DNA of 11,680 bases from an uncultured Eubacteriales bacterium (GTDB taxonomy: Bacteria; Bacillota; Clostridia; Oscillospirales; CAG-272): the NCBI GenBank assembly GCA_949878535.1, contig CATLAS010000009.1, forward strand, positions 1 to 11,680, written 5' to 3'. Made by a program: the position numbers and the translations under genes. This document shows, in pieces, positions 1 to 7,060 of the stretch. The notes under the pieces are model-generated. The model was not told the DNA's origin. It made no database searches and saw only the letters and a list, made by a program, of their open reading frames with translations. Position 1 is the first letter of the stretch. Each line of letters opens with the position of its first letter.

Positions 1-2
1 TG

Positions 3-134
3 AAGTCATCGGTCATCATCGACGAGTTGCCCACAATATACTTCAAAGGGTTGGACAATCTTATAGCTACCGCCCGAAGCAACAAGGTTGCCGTGTGTCT
101 GGGCTTTCAGGATTTCAGCCAGTTAGGTAGGTAA
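3..134 (+). CDS. Conjugative coupling protein (VirD4/TraG-like ATPase) internal fragment
   Basis: This open frame enters from the left edge with no start codon and stops at 132-134. It reads VIIDELPTIYFKGLDNLIAT and continues ARSNKVAVCLGFQDFSQL. The hydrophobic strand followed by DE is a Walker B motif. The following 'LIATARSNKV...LG.QD.SQL' block is, from memory, the signature of the type IV coupling ATPases of Bacteroidota conjugative elements, which feed DNA into the mating channel at the inner membrane. In those proteins the block normally runs on into 'xRDYGxxxA'. Here the reading changes to GR-stop right after SQL, so homology ends at about base 125. Only about 41 native residues remain of a protein usually several hundred residues long. 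It is a fragment, not a functional gene. Its family is fairly clear; its Bacteroidota origin is inferred. Confidence 0.72.
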   Translation, partial: KSSVIIDELPTIYFKGLDNLIATARSNKVAVCLGFQDFSQLGR

Positions 135-1137
135 ATACCTTAGAACGCTTTTCGTCAATGATGGACCAGGTTCCCTCAGGTCCTACAGCTGCATCAATGA
201 TTGTAGAAGGACCTTTGATAGCGCTGGTCTCCTCATTGGAAACCTTTACCTCACCGGACGGGGGATAAAATCCGTTTCTGCGCATAATATCCGTTCCGGA
301 TACGTTCAGCTTTTTAACCGGTGCATACGTACCTGCCGTACTTTTATTGTTAATCGCGTTTTGCTGTGCGGCCTCTTCAATAGAAGACGTAGTCACATAC
401 AGAAAGTTTTCTTTATCAATGGTAATGTTGTTATACTCGGTAGAAGTGATTGTTTCATCATCATTTTTGCCAAGCTTTCTCCAGAAAGCCTGCCATGCAG
501 AAAGAGTTGCTTTCTGTGCACCGATATATCCGTAGAATTGCTCATCATCACCCATTACGATGATACCTTCATAGGTAGTGGAGGATACTACAAACATTCT
601 GCCATAAGAGTCAACTGCGACGGCTACCGGACGGTAAATTGCATTATCTGCAATCAAAGAACTTTTCGGTTTGCCTACTGTTTTTTCAAAGTTTCCATCC
701 CGGTCGAAAATAACGATTCGGTTATTTTCAGAGTCGCAGGTATAAATGAAATCAGAAGTAACAAACACGCCGGATACGCCGGAAAATGTATCCGGTACAC
801 CCTGTTCGTTTACAAAAGAATCAATCGTAAACTTATATTTGTAATATTGATCCAGTACGAAAACAGCGTTTTTCTTTCCATCTACTATATATACGTTTCC
901 ATCTTCATCCACCTGAAGGTCTCTGGGATCTTCAATGGAGATCGGATTGCCGTTAGGATCGTTTCCGATATAGGCAGCGTCTACGACTTCATCCGGTACA
1001 TATGCATCTGGAGAATGCAGCACAAAGCCGGTTGAAGAATATGTATATGTAGTATACGGTGTTGCTGCGGAGACCGCAATCGGCATCACACACAGCAGCG
1101 CCATCAGTATCAGGAGTACTTTTATTGATTTTTTCAT
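115..1137 (-). CDS. Secreted NHL-repeat beta-propeller protein, 3'-truncated
   Basis: The start at 1137 follows AAGGAGG by 5 nt. That ribosome-binding site overlaps the stop codon of the upstream permease, so the gene is the last visible member of the ABC operon (10-nt gap). Residues 1-24 form a Sec signal peptide ending in VSA; C16 does not sit in a lipobox. About five NHL/SMP30-like blades follow, near 69-100 (pattern PRDLQVDEDGNVYIVD), 118-150, 168-201, 238-253 and 309-337. Such propellers act as extracellular binding or sensing scaffolds, and some relatives are lactonases. No catalytic set is evident here. The last blade ends at about Y337, and the terminal LTG-stop comes from foreign DNA across the junction, so the native C-terminus is missing. 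A role in handling the transported glycan is inferred from operon position only. Confidence 0.82.
   Translation of the reverse strand: MKKSIKVLLILMALLCVMPIAVSAATPYTTYTYSSTGFVLHSPDAYVPDEVVDAAYIGNDPNGNPISIEDPRDLQVDEDGNVYIVDGKKNAVFVLDQYYKYKFTIDSFVNEQGVPDTFSGVSGVFVTSDFIYTCDSENNRIVIFDRDGNFEKTVGKPKSSLIADNAIYRPVAVAVDSYGRMFVVSSTTYEGIIVMGDDEQFYGYIGAQKATLSAWQAFWRKLGKNDDETITSTEYNNITIDKENFLYVTTSSIEEAAQQNAINNKSTAGTYAPVKKLNVSGTDIMRRNGFYPPSGEVKVSNEETSAIKGPSTIIDAAVGPEGTWSIIDEKRSKVFTYLTG
120..132. other. Junction between conjugative-element fragment and NHL gene
   Basis: Coupling-protein similarity on the plus strand runs to the Leu codon at 123-125. The NHL gene on the minus strand reads plausibly down to the Tyr codon at 127-129. 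The two genes would overlap tail to tail, and both become nonsense just across this point. The join lies in TTAGGTAGGTAAA, which contains a short TAGG duplication. This looks like an artificial or recombinational fusion of two unrelated DNAs. The sequence alone cannot tell assembly chimera from true insertion. Confidence 0.6.
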
Positions 1138-1147
1138 AATTTCCTCC

Positions 1148-2020
1148 TTAGTCTTTCATACCACTGGAGCCCATTGTCTCGACAATTTTGCTCTGTGAAA
1201 CGATAAATACTATAATCGGCACAATTACCAAAACAACAGAAGCGGCAGCTGAAGCGCCGGAACGAACGATACCCTCGCTCAGAACCTGGTTGATTGTAAA
1301 GTTAAGTGTTTTCAGTTCTTCACTGTATACATACAAGTTTTGTCCGGTATTCCAAAGCCCCTGGAAAGAGTAAATAATCAAAGTGAGCCATGCAGGTTTT
1401 ACCATAGGCATTGCAATGGACCAGAAGGTTCGGAATTCTCCCGCACCGTCCAACCGGGCACTTTCCAGAATTTCCACAGACACGTTTGAATCAATAAACT
1501 GCTTCATCAAATACAGTCCAAGAGGTTTGGAAAGTTCGGGAACAATAATTGCCCAATAGGTGTCAAGCATCCCCATTCTGGAAATGATTACGAACAAAAG
1601 CAAAACGCTGACTTCCGAACCGATCATCAGAGATTTCTGAACAACCTGGAAGGTGAACTTATGTCCCGGGAAGGGAATTCGAGACAGCGCATATGCACAC
1701 AGAGAGGAGAGTACCAGGTGCCCGAAGGTTCCGCATACAGTGATAAACACAGTATTAAAAAGATATCTGGAAAACGGCACCCAGGAAGTGTTCAGCAAGT
1801 TGAACAATGAAGAAAAGTTGTCAAAGGACGGATGCATTACATAAAACCGCGGTGGGAAGTAAAACAATTCGTCCAAAGGCTTCAGCGCCTGAATGACAAG
1901 GTAATACATAGGGAGGAACATAACCACACCAAGCAGCAGCATGAAAATGGTTACGCCGAAGTCTCCCCCCGCAGAACGGTTTAATACGACCCGATGCTTT
2001 CTTGTTCTTAATTTTTTCAT
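1148..2020 (-). CDS. Carbohydrate ABC transporter permease, MalG/CUT1 type
   Basis: This is an integral membrane subunit of a sugar importer, 290 aa, the usual size for MalG-like permeases. It has about six hydrophobic segments, starting near residues 22-42, then about 88-112, 125-150, 155-175, 205-230 and 255-278. The cytoplasmic EAA loop that docks the ATPase is clear around 183-212: ILESARLDGAGEFRTFW, with D191-G192-A193, followed by a conserved P-x-x-x-P. The start codon shares one base with the stop of the upstream permease (TGATG) and has only a weak Shine-Dalgarno, which suggests translational coupling and equimolar synthesis of the pair. No ATPase gene adjoins it, as is common for CUT1 systems that share an MsmX/UgpC-like ATPase. 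The substrate cannot be read from the sequence. Confidence 0.93.
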   Translation of the reverse strand: MKKLRTRKHRVVLNRSAGGDFGVTIFMLLLGVVMFLPMYYLVIQALKPLDELFYFPPRFYVMHPSFDNFSSLFNLLNTSWVPFSRYLFNTVFITVCGTFGHLVLSSLCAYALSRIPFPGHKFTFQVVQKSLMIGSEVSVLLLFVIISRMGMLDTYWAIIVPELSKPLGLYLMKQFIDSNVSVEILESARLDGAGEFRTFWSIAMPMVKPAWLTLIIYSFQGLWNTGQNLYVYSEELKTLNFTINQVLSEGIVRSGASAAASVVLVIVPIIVFIVSQSKIVETMGSSGMKD

Positions 2021-2967
2021 CAGCTCTTACCCACCTTTGAAAGCAGCTTTTGCACGAGCATGTTGCTTCCCACCATGAGGAAGAACAAAACCATGGAGAT
2101 CGCGCATCCATATCCAAATTCCCATCGGGTACCACTATACTCACCGAGGTGAAGGTTAAGCGTATATCCTACGTAATCGGTCGGGAGTCCCTGGCAAAGC
2201 TGTGTTACTATACCGCCGACTCCAAAAGAAGAGGTAATGGACATAATCGCACCGAACATTAACTGCGGCTTCAGGTTCGGCAATGTGATATACCAAAGCT
2301 CCTGCCAGCGGTTTGTGATACCATCCACAGCACCTGCTTCGATCTGACTGCGGTCGAGTCCCTGAAAACCTGCTACAAAGGAAAGGAATGCTGTTCCAAG
2401 GGACATCCACAATGAAACGACAATGATTGTGGGCAAGATAAACTTTGTATCTGCAAAGAACAGGATTGGATCAGAGATCAATCCCCAATTGAGCAGCCAA
2501 CCGTTGATTAGACCATAGGAGTCTCCGGAAAATACGTAGTTAAACACAACGTAAATACTGCCTGCCACAAGGGACGGTGCATAGAAAATCAGCGTTACAA
2601 ATGCGCGTACCTTGGGGGAAAGTTCGTTTACGAACCATGCCACAATAAATGACAGGACATACGAACCAAGTCCTATGGCAACGGCAAAAATCAATGTATA
2701 CTTTAATGCCGTTGTAAACAGTTCATCGTTCAGGAACAAATTGATGTAGTTATCCAGGCCTACCCAGTTGGGCATTTGCAGCAGGTTATAGTCTGTGAAA
2801 CTTACAAATATGGATCCAAGAACAGGGATGACTGTCATCAGGATAAATAAAATCATATAAGGCGCTATCATAACGTAGCCGATCTTATATTGCTTCATAA
2901 GATGCCATGTCCACTGGAGTTTGGTTTTATCTCCCCGTGCCACAGCTTCTTTTTCTTTCTTAGCCAT
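2020..2967 (-). CDS. Sugar ABC transporter permease, MalF/LplB type
   Basis: This is the first permease of the pair, 315 aa, with a hydrophilic charged N-terminus (about 1-30) and then six membrane spans beginning with GYVMIAPYMILFILMTVIPV. The EAA loop is near residues 206-236 (SQIEAGAVDGITNRWQELW, with D215-G216) and ends in the usual LPxLxP. A run resembling the CUT1 signature near the second span (VSFTDYNLLQMPNWVGLDNY) supports a MalF/LplB/AraP-like permease. The start at 2967 follows TAGGAGA by about 8 nt. The gene lies 99 nt downstream of the solute-binding protein gene, with a strong hairpin in the gap, and overlaps the next permease by 1 nt. It is expected to form a heterodimeric channel with that partner and accept substrate from the large binding protein. 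Confidence 0.93.
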   Translation of the reverse strand: MAKKEKEAVARGDKTKLQWTWHLMKQYKIGYVMIAPYMILFILMTVIPVLGSIFVSFTDYNLLQMPNWVGLDNYINLFLNDELFTTALKYTLIFAVAIGLGSYVLSFIVAWFVNELSPKVRAFVTLIFYAPSLVAGSIYVVFNYVFSGDSYGLINGWLLNWGLISDPILFFADTKFILPTIIVVSLWMSLGTAFLSFVAGFQGLDRSQIEAGAVDGITNRWQELWYITLPNLKPQLMFGAIMSITSSFGVGGIVTQLCQGLPTDYVGYTLNLHLGEYSGTRWEFGYGCAISMVLFFLMVGSNMLVQKLLSKVGKS

Positions 2968-2999
2968 GTCTGCTTCTCCTAACTTAGATTTGAGCGGAT

Positions 3000-3023
3000 C
3001 CCGACGCGCCGAAGCGCGCCGGG
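3000..3023 (-). other. Intercistronic stem-loop with UUCG tetraloop
   Basis: In the minus-strand RNA this folds as a 10-bp stem, CCCGGCGCGC / GCGCGUCGGG, with one G-U pair closing over a UUCG loop. It sits between the binding-protein stop (3067) and the permease start (2967). No U-tract follows, so it is not a classical terminator. Such hairpins commonly protect the upstream message from 3' exonucleases and lower expression of the membrane subunits relative to the binding protein. That role is inferred; the fold itself is plain in the sequence. Confidence 0.75.
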
Positions 3024-3066
3024 TCTCCTTAAAAACAATGGATTATATTGTTAATATATATGGTAA

Positions 3067-6000
3067 TTATTTTTCGAGCCATTCTTTATAGGAGAGGTCT
3101 GTCTTATCTGCTTTGACATCCGCTTCCCAGGATTCATGACTTCTCACAGACACGTCATGTTCATCCATCCAGTCTCTGAAGGAATATTCATACTCATCAG
3201 AATAATCCATACAGGAGTTATCTGTCACATCTGTAATATCGTATGTTTCGTTCCAGTATTCACGCCACTCGCCAAATTCCTCGAACTCCATATACGCACG
3301 GATGGCCTGCCATTCGTCATCTACCATCAGTTTAAATTCTTTACGCTTACGGGTAATTTCCTTATTCATTGCAGATGCATATTCAAACAGCATTTCCCCA
3401 GCATCCGCACCTTCCGTATAACCGCGGTTGATTGTAAAGTTTGCATACCGGGCAACAAAATAGTTGCCAGGGTAAGCAGGAACGTTGAAAGAATCCCGCA
3501 GACACTGTTCCAGTGTCTTATACTCTTTTTCCGTCCAGGGCTGCTCTGACAGAGCTTCTATATTTGCAAGCTGCTGTTTTGCAGAAGGACCGAGAAGGGC
3601 AACCATTTCTTCAGAATAGTTTACCTGATATTCTTTAGACCCAATATAATCCAGAAGCTTCCAAGCTGCTTCCGGATTTCGGCAGTCTCTGGTCATATAC
3701 ACGCCGTCCGGCTCTGTTGCAATTGATCGGTTGATTTCTCCTGTTTCAGGATCCTTGATACCGGGCAGCTGATAAAAGCTCCACAGGTTGGCAATTTCCG
3801 GTGCAAAGATCTGCAGCGTGTTATAAAGCTGATAGTCTGATAAAATAATGGGCATTTCACCGGACTTGAAACGGTTGGCCGCCTCAAATTCCTTGTTCAT
3901 GTCATACTGCTGATACAGGTTTACAAGCCAGGTGAAGGCTTCTATTACTTCGTCCGAGTCAAAGGCAGTGCGTATACCTTCGTCTTCCCACAGGTCACCG
4001 CCGCGCTGATATACAAAGTTTCGGTAATCCGCCTGGAAGCCGATATCCATGTTATTAAACTGGAAGGTAGGAATGAGCGCAATCAGCTCATCCCAAGTTT
4101 CCGGAACTTCAAGTCCCATTTTCTGCATTACGTCATCCCGCACGAACATTACAGCAAAGCCTTGCAGGAAGGGGATACCGTATGCCTTTCCGTACAGCGT
4201 CATGTTATTCATTGCTGTGTCGGAGAACCGTTTTGTAACTTCTTCAAAGGTATCAAAATCATTTAAAGGCAGAATCGCACCACGCAGCGCCATTTCAATC
4301 ATGTCGCCGGCATCCAGACAAATGTCAGGTCCCACACCCGCCAGAATAGACGGAAGCACAACGTTCTGACCGGTCAGCTTGATATTTGCACCGATACCGG
4401 TATCCTGAGAAAATCCGGTATTGATAAGGTTTTTCATCAACTGCGCAGTATCACGTCCTTTAGACGTCCAAACCTCCAGGTTTGTGGTTGTCTCTACTAC
4501 TTCATCACTTTCTACACCGATGCTGTTGTAATCCGTATAGAAGCTGGCAAGGAATTTCTTAAACTCGAAAGCAAGAGAAGACCAAACGGAATCATCTCCG
4601 CGGGGCAGTTCGCTTCCGGTAGGCTGGATCATAAGAAAGTCAACCTGAAGATACTGCTTGCTTGCCTCATCCAACCATGTACCCAAAGAAGAAATCCAGG
4701 ATTTCAAGTTTTGAAGGTTTGCGGCAATCTCCTTCTCGTCCGTAACCATTTTTTCAATTACAAGCGCAGCCTGTTCCAATGTAGAAACGTTTTCTGAACG
4801 AGTGCCGTTAATTTCTGAAATATAATCAACCAACTGCAGCAGCACGTTGTACTGTCTGCCAAGATCCTTGATTGTGTCCGGCATGATCCGGCTGAAGCCG
4901 TAGTCCCGGTTCACGTCAGGATCCGTACCTGTCAGCTTGATCAGTTCCATATAGTCATCGTTCAGACTGTTAATAGCCGCTGCCGTCTGCCGCAGAATAT
5001 CCGTGAACGTACCCTTTGTTGCTTCAAATTCCAGTTCATAGGTTTCACCTTCTTCAACATAGAACTGGAAGGTGGTTTCACCATCATTCAGCGCAGCGGA
5101 CTGCCATTTTGAATTGTAGGGGAACTGGCAGTACTTTGCTTCCAGAAACGGATACTCACCATTGATTTTCAAGCTTCTGGAGGTATACATGCCTTTCACA
5201 GTTGCCTGCTCATACCGCAGAACGATATCATACAAACCGGAAGCAGGACATTCGAATTTATATTTGACCCATTGACCGGAAGAAAGCCATTTATCGCCGC
5301 CTAGTGTATTTCTGCGTATTACAGAATGATCCTGGGGGCTGGTTCCTGCGGAAGTGCGGTCATATATAGGATAAATTGTATAACTGGATACGGAATCGGG
5401 CATTTCCGCTTCCAGCATGATCGGCTCTGTATCTGCCGCTTTATATCCTTTATCCTCATACTCCTTCTTCACTTCTTCGTAGGAGATGGGAGCTTCATAT
5501 GTATAGAATGTAATTTTTTCGATTGCCATCGGTTCGCGGATCGCTTCCAATGTAAGAACATTCTCACCGGCTTCCAGATAGAACTCCAGCGGAATCAGAT
5601 AGTAACCGTTTGGATCAACAACATCATATTCATCCCAAACATAGTCAATATACGGATCCGGATTCAGTTCATTGCCTGCAGAATCCTTTATAAACGCATC
5701 GTCTCTGGTTTCGCCTGCAAGCTGGAATTTCCAGGTTTTGTTCAGACGGATAAAGCGCGCTTCCTCAAACGGAGACTTACCGTTCAACGTAAAGAGGCGC
5801 TCTATATCGTTTGTGCTGTCTCCTGTAGCGCTGTAAGTAAAACGGATCGAATAGAAACCAGACTCGGGCACGTCAAATTTCCAGGAAACACTGCCGTTTT
5901 CGCTGATTTTCAGACAGTCTCTTCCCTCCCAAGTGGTTTTCTCCGCTTCGGCGGATTCCGATGCTTCAAAGTAGTCCCGACCATCAACGATAAATTCCTC

Positions 6001-6225
6001 GCCGGTACGCTCCGCATCCTCGTATCCGTATTTTGTTTTATACTCTTCATAAGTCAGCAGCTTCAGATCATCCTGATACTCCTGAAGCGTTACTCCGGTG
6101 GAGGCACCTTTGCCGCCATCCTCTGTATCGTCAGTATTTGCAGCAAACACCGGCGTTACAGATCCAATCAGCATCAACGCGCCCAGAGAGAACGCCAGAA
6201 GCTTTTTGGCCCTTCCTGTTTTCAT
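3067..6225 (-). CDS. Giant secreted extracellular solute-binding protein with N-terminal CBM-like domains
   Basis: The start is set at 6225, not the longer upstream frame (6306). AGGAGG precedes this ATG by 7 nt, and a Sec signal peptide begins here (MKTGRAKKLLAFSLG..., cleavage after VFA, residue 28). There is no lipobox cysteine. Domains by eye: a YEEYKTKY motif (58-71); beta-sandwich region 1 (about 75-245, with SVSWKFDVPESGFYSIRF); a second motif (247-265); beta-sandwich region 2 (about 268-420, with GQWVKYKFECPASGLYDIVL); a helical linker (about 420-575); a family-1 solute-binding fold (about 575-990, with LPSILAGVGPDICLDAGD and YGIPFLQGFAVMFVRDD); and an acidic C-terminal tail (about 990-1052). 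The protein is 1052 aa, against about 400-450 for ordinary sugar-binding proteins. It should deliver a saccharide to the two downstream permeases. The beta regions look like carbohydrate-binding modules, but the assignment to a CBM family is open. Confidence 0.9.
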   Translation of the reverse strand: MKTGRAKKLLAFSLGALMLIGSVTPVFAANTDDTEDGGKGASTGVTLQEYQDDLKLLTYEEYKTKYGYEDAERTGEEFIVDGRDYFEASESAEAEKTTWEGRDCLKISENGSVSWKFDVPESGFYSIRFTYSATGDSTNDIERLFTLNGKSPFEEARFIRLNKTWKFQLAGETRDDAFIKDSAGNELNPDPYIDYVWDEYDVVDPNGYYLIPLEFYLEAGENVLTLEAIREPMAIEKITFYTYEAPISYEEVKKEYEDKGYKAADTEPIMLEAEMPDSVSSYTIYPIYDRTSAGTSPQDHSVIRRNTLGGDKWLSSGQWVKYKFECPASGLYDIVLRYEQATVKGMYTSRSLKINGEYPFLEAKYCQFPYNSKWQSAALNDGETTFQFYVEEGETYELEFEATKGTFTDILRQTAAAINSLNDDYMELIKLTGTDPDVNRDYGFSRIMPDTIKDLGRQYNVLLQLVDYISEINGTRSENVSTLEQAALVIEKMVTDEKEIAANLQNLKSWISSLGTWLDEASKQYLQVDFLMIQPTGSELPRGDDSVWSSLAFEFKKFLASFYTDYNSIGVESDEVVETTTNLEVWTSKGRDTAQLMKNLINTGFSQDTGIGANIKLTGQNVVLPSILAGVGPDICLDAGDMIEMALRGAILPLNDFDTFEEVTKRFSDTAMNNMTLYGKAYGIPFLQGFAVMFVRDDVMQKMGLEVPETWDELIALIPTFQFNNMDIGFQADYRNFVYQRGGDLWEDEGIRTAFDSDEVIEAFTWLVNLYQQYDMNKEFEAANRFKSGEMPIILSDYQLYNTLQIFAPEIANLWSFYQLPGIKDPETGEINRSIATEPDGVYMTRDCRNPEAAWKLLDYIGSKEYQVNYSEEMVALLGPSAKQQLANIEALSEQPWTEKEYKTLEQCLRDSFNVPAYPGNYFVARYANFTINRGYTEGADAGEMLFEYASAMNKEITRKRKEFKLMVDDEWQAIRAYMEFEEFGEWREYWNETYDITDVTDNSCMDYSDEYEYSFRDWMDEHDVSVRSHESWEADVKADKTDLSYKEWLEK

Positions 6226-6365
6226 ATAAATTCCTCCTGAAAGTGTTGCCTGCGGCATTCGATACTGCCCTGCAAGCGCAGCTATACCCGTTGTCGTAGC
6301 CTGCATTTATATCAAGCCGCGACAAACCATCGGGACAAAAAATCGCCTTTTGCCCCATTTGTATA
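6226..6365 (-). promoter_or_regulatory. Structured 5' leader of the ABC operon
   Basis: About 140 nt separate the predicted transcription start (about 6365) from the start codon at 6225. Two hairpins are visible in the minus-strand RNA. The first (6332-6356) pairs GGGGCAAAA with UUUUGUCCC, including one G-U, over a 7-nt loop. The second (6291-6325) pairs UUGUCG with CGACAA, then after a 2x2 internal loop pairs GCUUG with CAGGC over a 9-nt loop. No known riboswitch consensus was recognised. A role in stability or regulation is a guess. Confidence 0.45.
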
Positions 6366-6371
6366 CAATAT

Positions 6372-6400
6372 ATGATACCACAAGCCTGATTCTATGTCAA
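6372..6400 (-). promoter_or_regulatory. Sigma-A-type promoter of the ABC operon
   Basis: On the minus strand TTGACA (6395-6400) is followed after exactly 17 nt by TATCAT (6372-6377), a near-consensus housekeeping promoter. It points at the solute-binding protein gene. Just downstream an imperfect inverted repeat, GTAT...ATAC (about 6361-6378), overlaps the -10 and could hold an operator, but that part is weak. Confidence 0.75.
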
Positions 6401-6834
6401 GTTGCTACATAATAATATGCTGCTGCGGGAGCGGGAAGAAGCGGACAAAATGCAGCTTCTATTTTTCCGAAACTTTCCATTTTTTCCGTTCGCCAAATAA
6501 AGCCAATTTTTCCCTTTTGAAATTTCGAAAATAATGTTAATATAATTTACAATATGGTCATATATAGAGCATTTTTTCACAGTTCAATCACAAAATACAG
6601 CATTGTATCCGCAATAATGTTTGTAATACTAACATTTTCAAAGAATGTGATGAAATTGTAAAATTGTCGTAAACGTAAATTGGAATATGCAATTTTTGTT
6701 ACATTTTCACATAAATTTAGAAATATTTTTTCCATATGTACATTTTGCACAATTCGTTGAAAATGTGCTTAATTTATATGGTAAAAGCCTGTTTTATCCG
6801 CCTTTCTTGCACGGAAGCGCCTCCCCTCCCCGGG
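6401..6834. other. AT-rich gene-free region with recurring ACATTTT motifs
   Basis: No credible gene lies here. The DNA is strongly AT-rich with many A and T runs. A motif close to ACATTTTCA occurs at 6632-6640 and 6701-6709, as ACATTTTGCAC at 6740-6750, and inverted as GAAAATGTGC at 6759-6768. The last two form an imperfect palindrome, GCACA...TGTGC (6747-6768). They lie 230-400 nt upstream of the ABC promoter. Possible regulator sites, or simply AT-rich sequence. Confidence 0.35.
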
Positions 6835-7046
6835 CCTCTCTTATGTAACGGAGGTGATACGCCGCAGGCTTCTGCAACCGCATTGCCTCCTTTGTGCAAA
6901 AGGAGGTGGCGCGGCGTAGTCGTGACGGAGGAATTGTCTGCACATACTGTCGATTTATAGATCATTTAAAATGATTGCATAACAATCCCTCAGTCACAAT
7001 CGCTGCGCTTGGCTGCAACAGCTCCCTTGGCTGGGAGAGTCTTTTT
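6835..7046 (+). repeat. MITE-like modular palindromic repeat, copy 1
   Basis: The left arm holds two tandem modules of about 51 nt. Module a starts CCTCTCTTATGTAACGGAGG (6835) and module b CCTCCTTTGTGCAAAAGGAG (6886); each is a stem-loop followed by a spacer. The second ends in GGAGGAATTG. A central AT-rich core follows, then an inverted right arm beginning CAATCCCTC (6983) and ending in the weak hairpin CTCCC...GGGAG with a T-run (7022-7046). The core segment 6926-6992 aligns without gaps to 11221-11287 at 55 of 67 positions. There is no coding capacity for a transposase. The outer boundaries are approximate. Confidence 0.7.
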
Positions 7047-7060
7047 ATGCTCATTCGAAC

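Noticed and set aside
361..1035. 224-codon plus-strand frame opposite the NHL gene
   Set aside because: It is antisense to a clear beta-propeller gene and has no ribosome-binding site or family resemblance.
5326..6240. 304-codon plus-strand open frame opposite the solute-binding protein
   Set aside because: The minus-strand frame has a signal peptide, domains and a ribosome-binding site. The plus-strand translation is cysteine- and isoleucine-rich, with no recognisable features and no start signal.
6226..6306. Upstream start for the solute-binding protein (position 6306)
   Set aside because: The extra 27 residues are not signal-like and lack a ribosome-binding site. AGGAGG and a proper signal peptide place the start at 6225.
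6226..6365. c-di-GMP (GEMM) or other known riboswitch in the operon leader
   Set aside because: The hairpins do not carry the conserved GEMM core or another class consensus that I can recognise.
6437..6466. Plus-strand terminator AGAAGC...GCTTCT followed by T residues
   Set aside because: A six-base stem with a 12-nt loop and no plus-strand gene upstream; probably chance in AT-rich DNA.
6517..6546. Plus-strand promoter TTGAAA-18-TATAAT
   Set aside because: No gene or recognisable RNA follows on that strand, and such matches are expected in this AT-rich stretch.
6736..6965. Short open frames on both strands within repeat copy 1
   Set aside because: They translate palindromic repeat DNA; the same repeat gives similar peptides at 10932-11216. 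No initiation signals.
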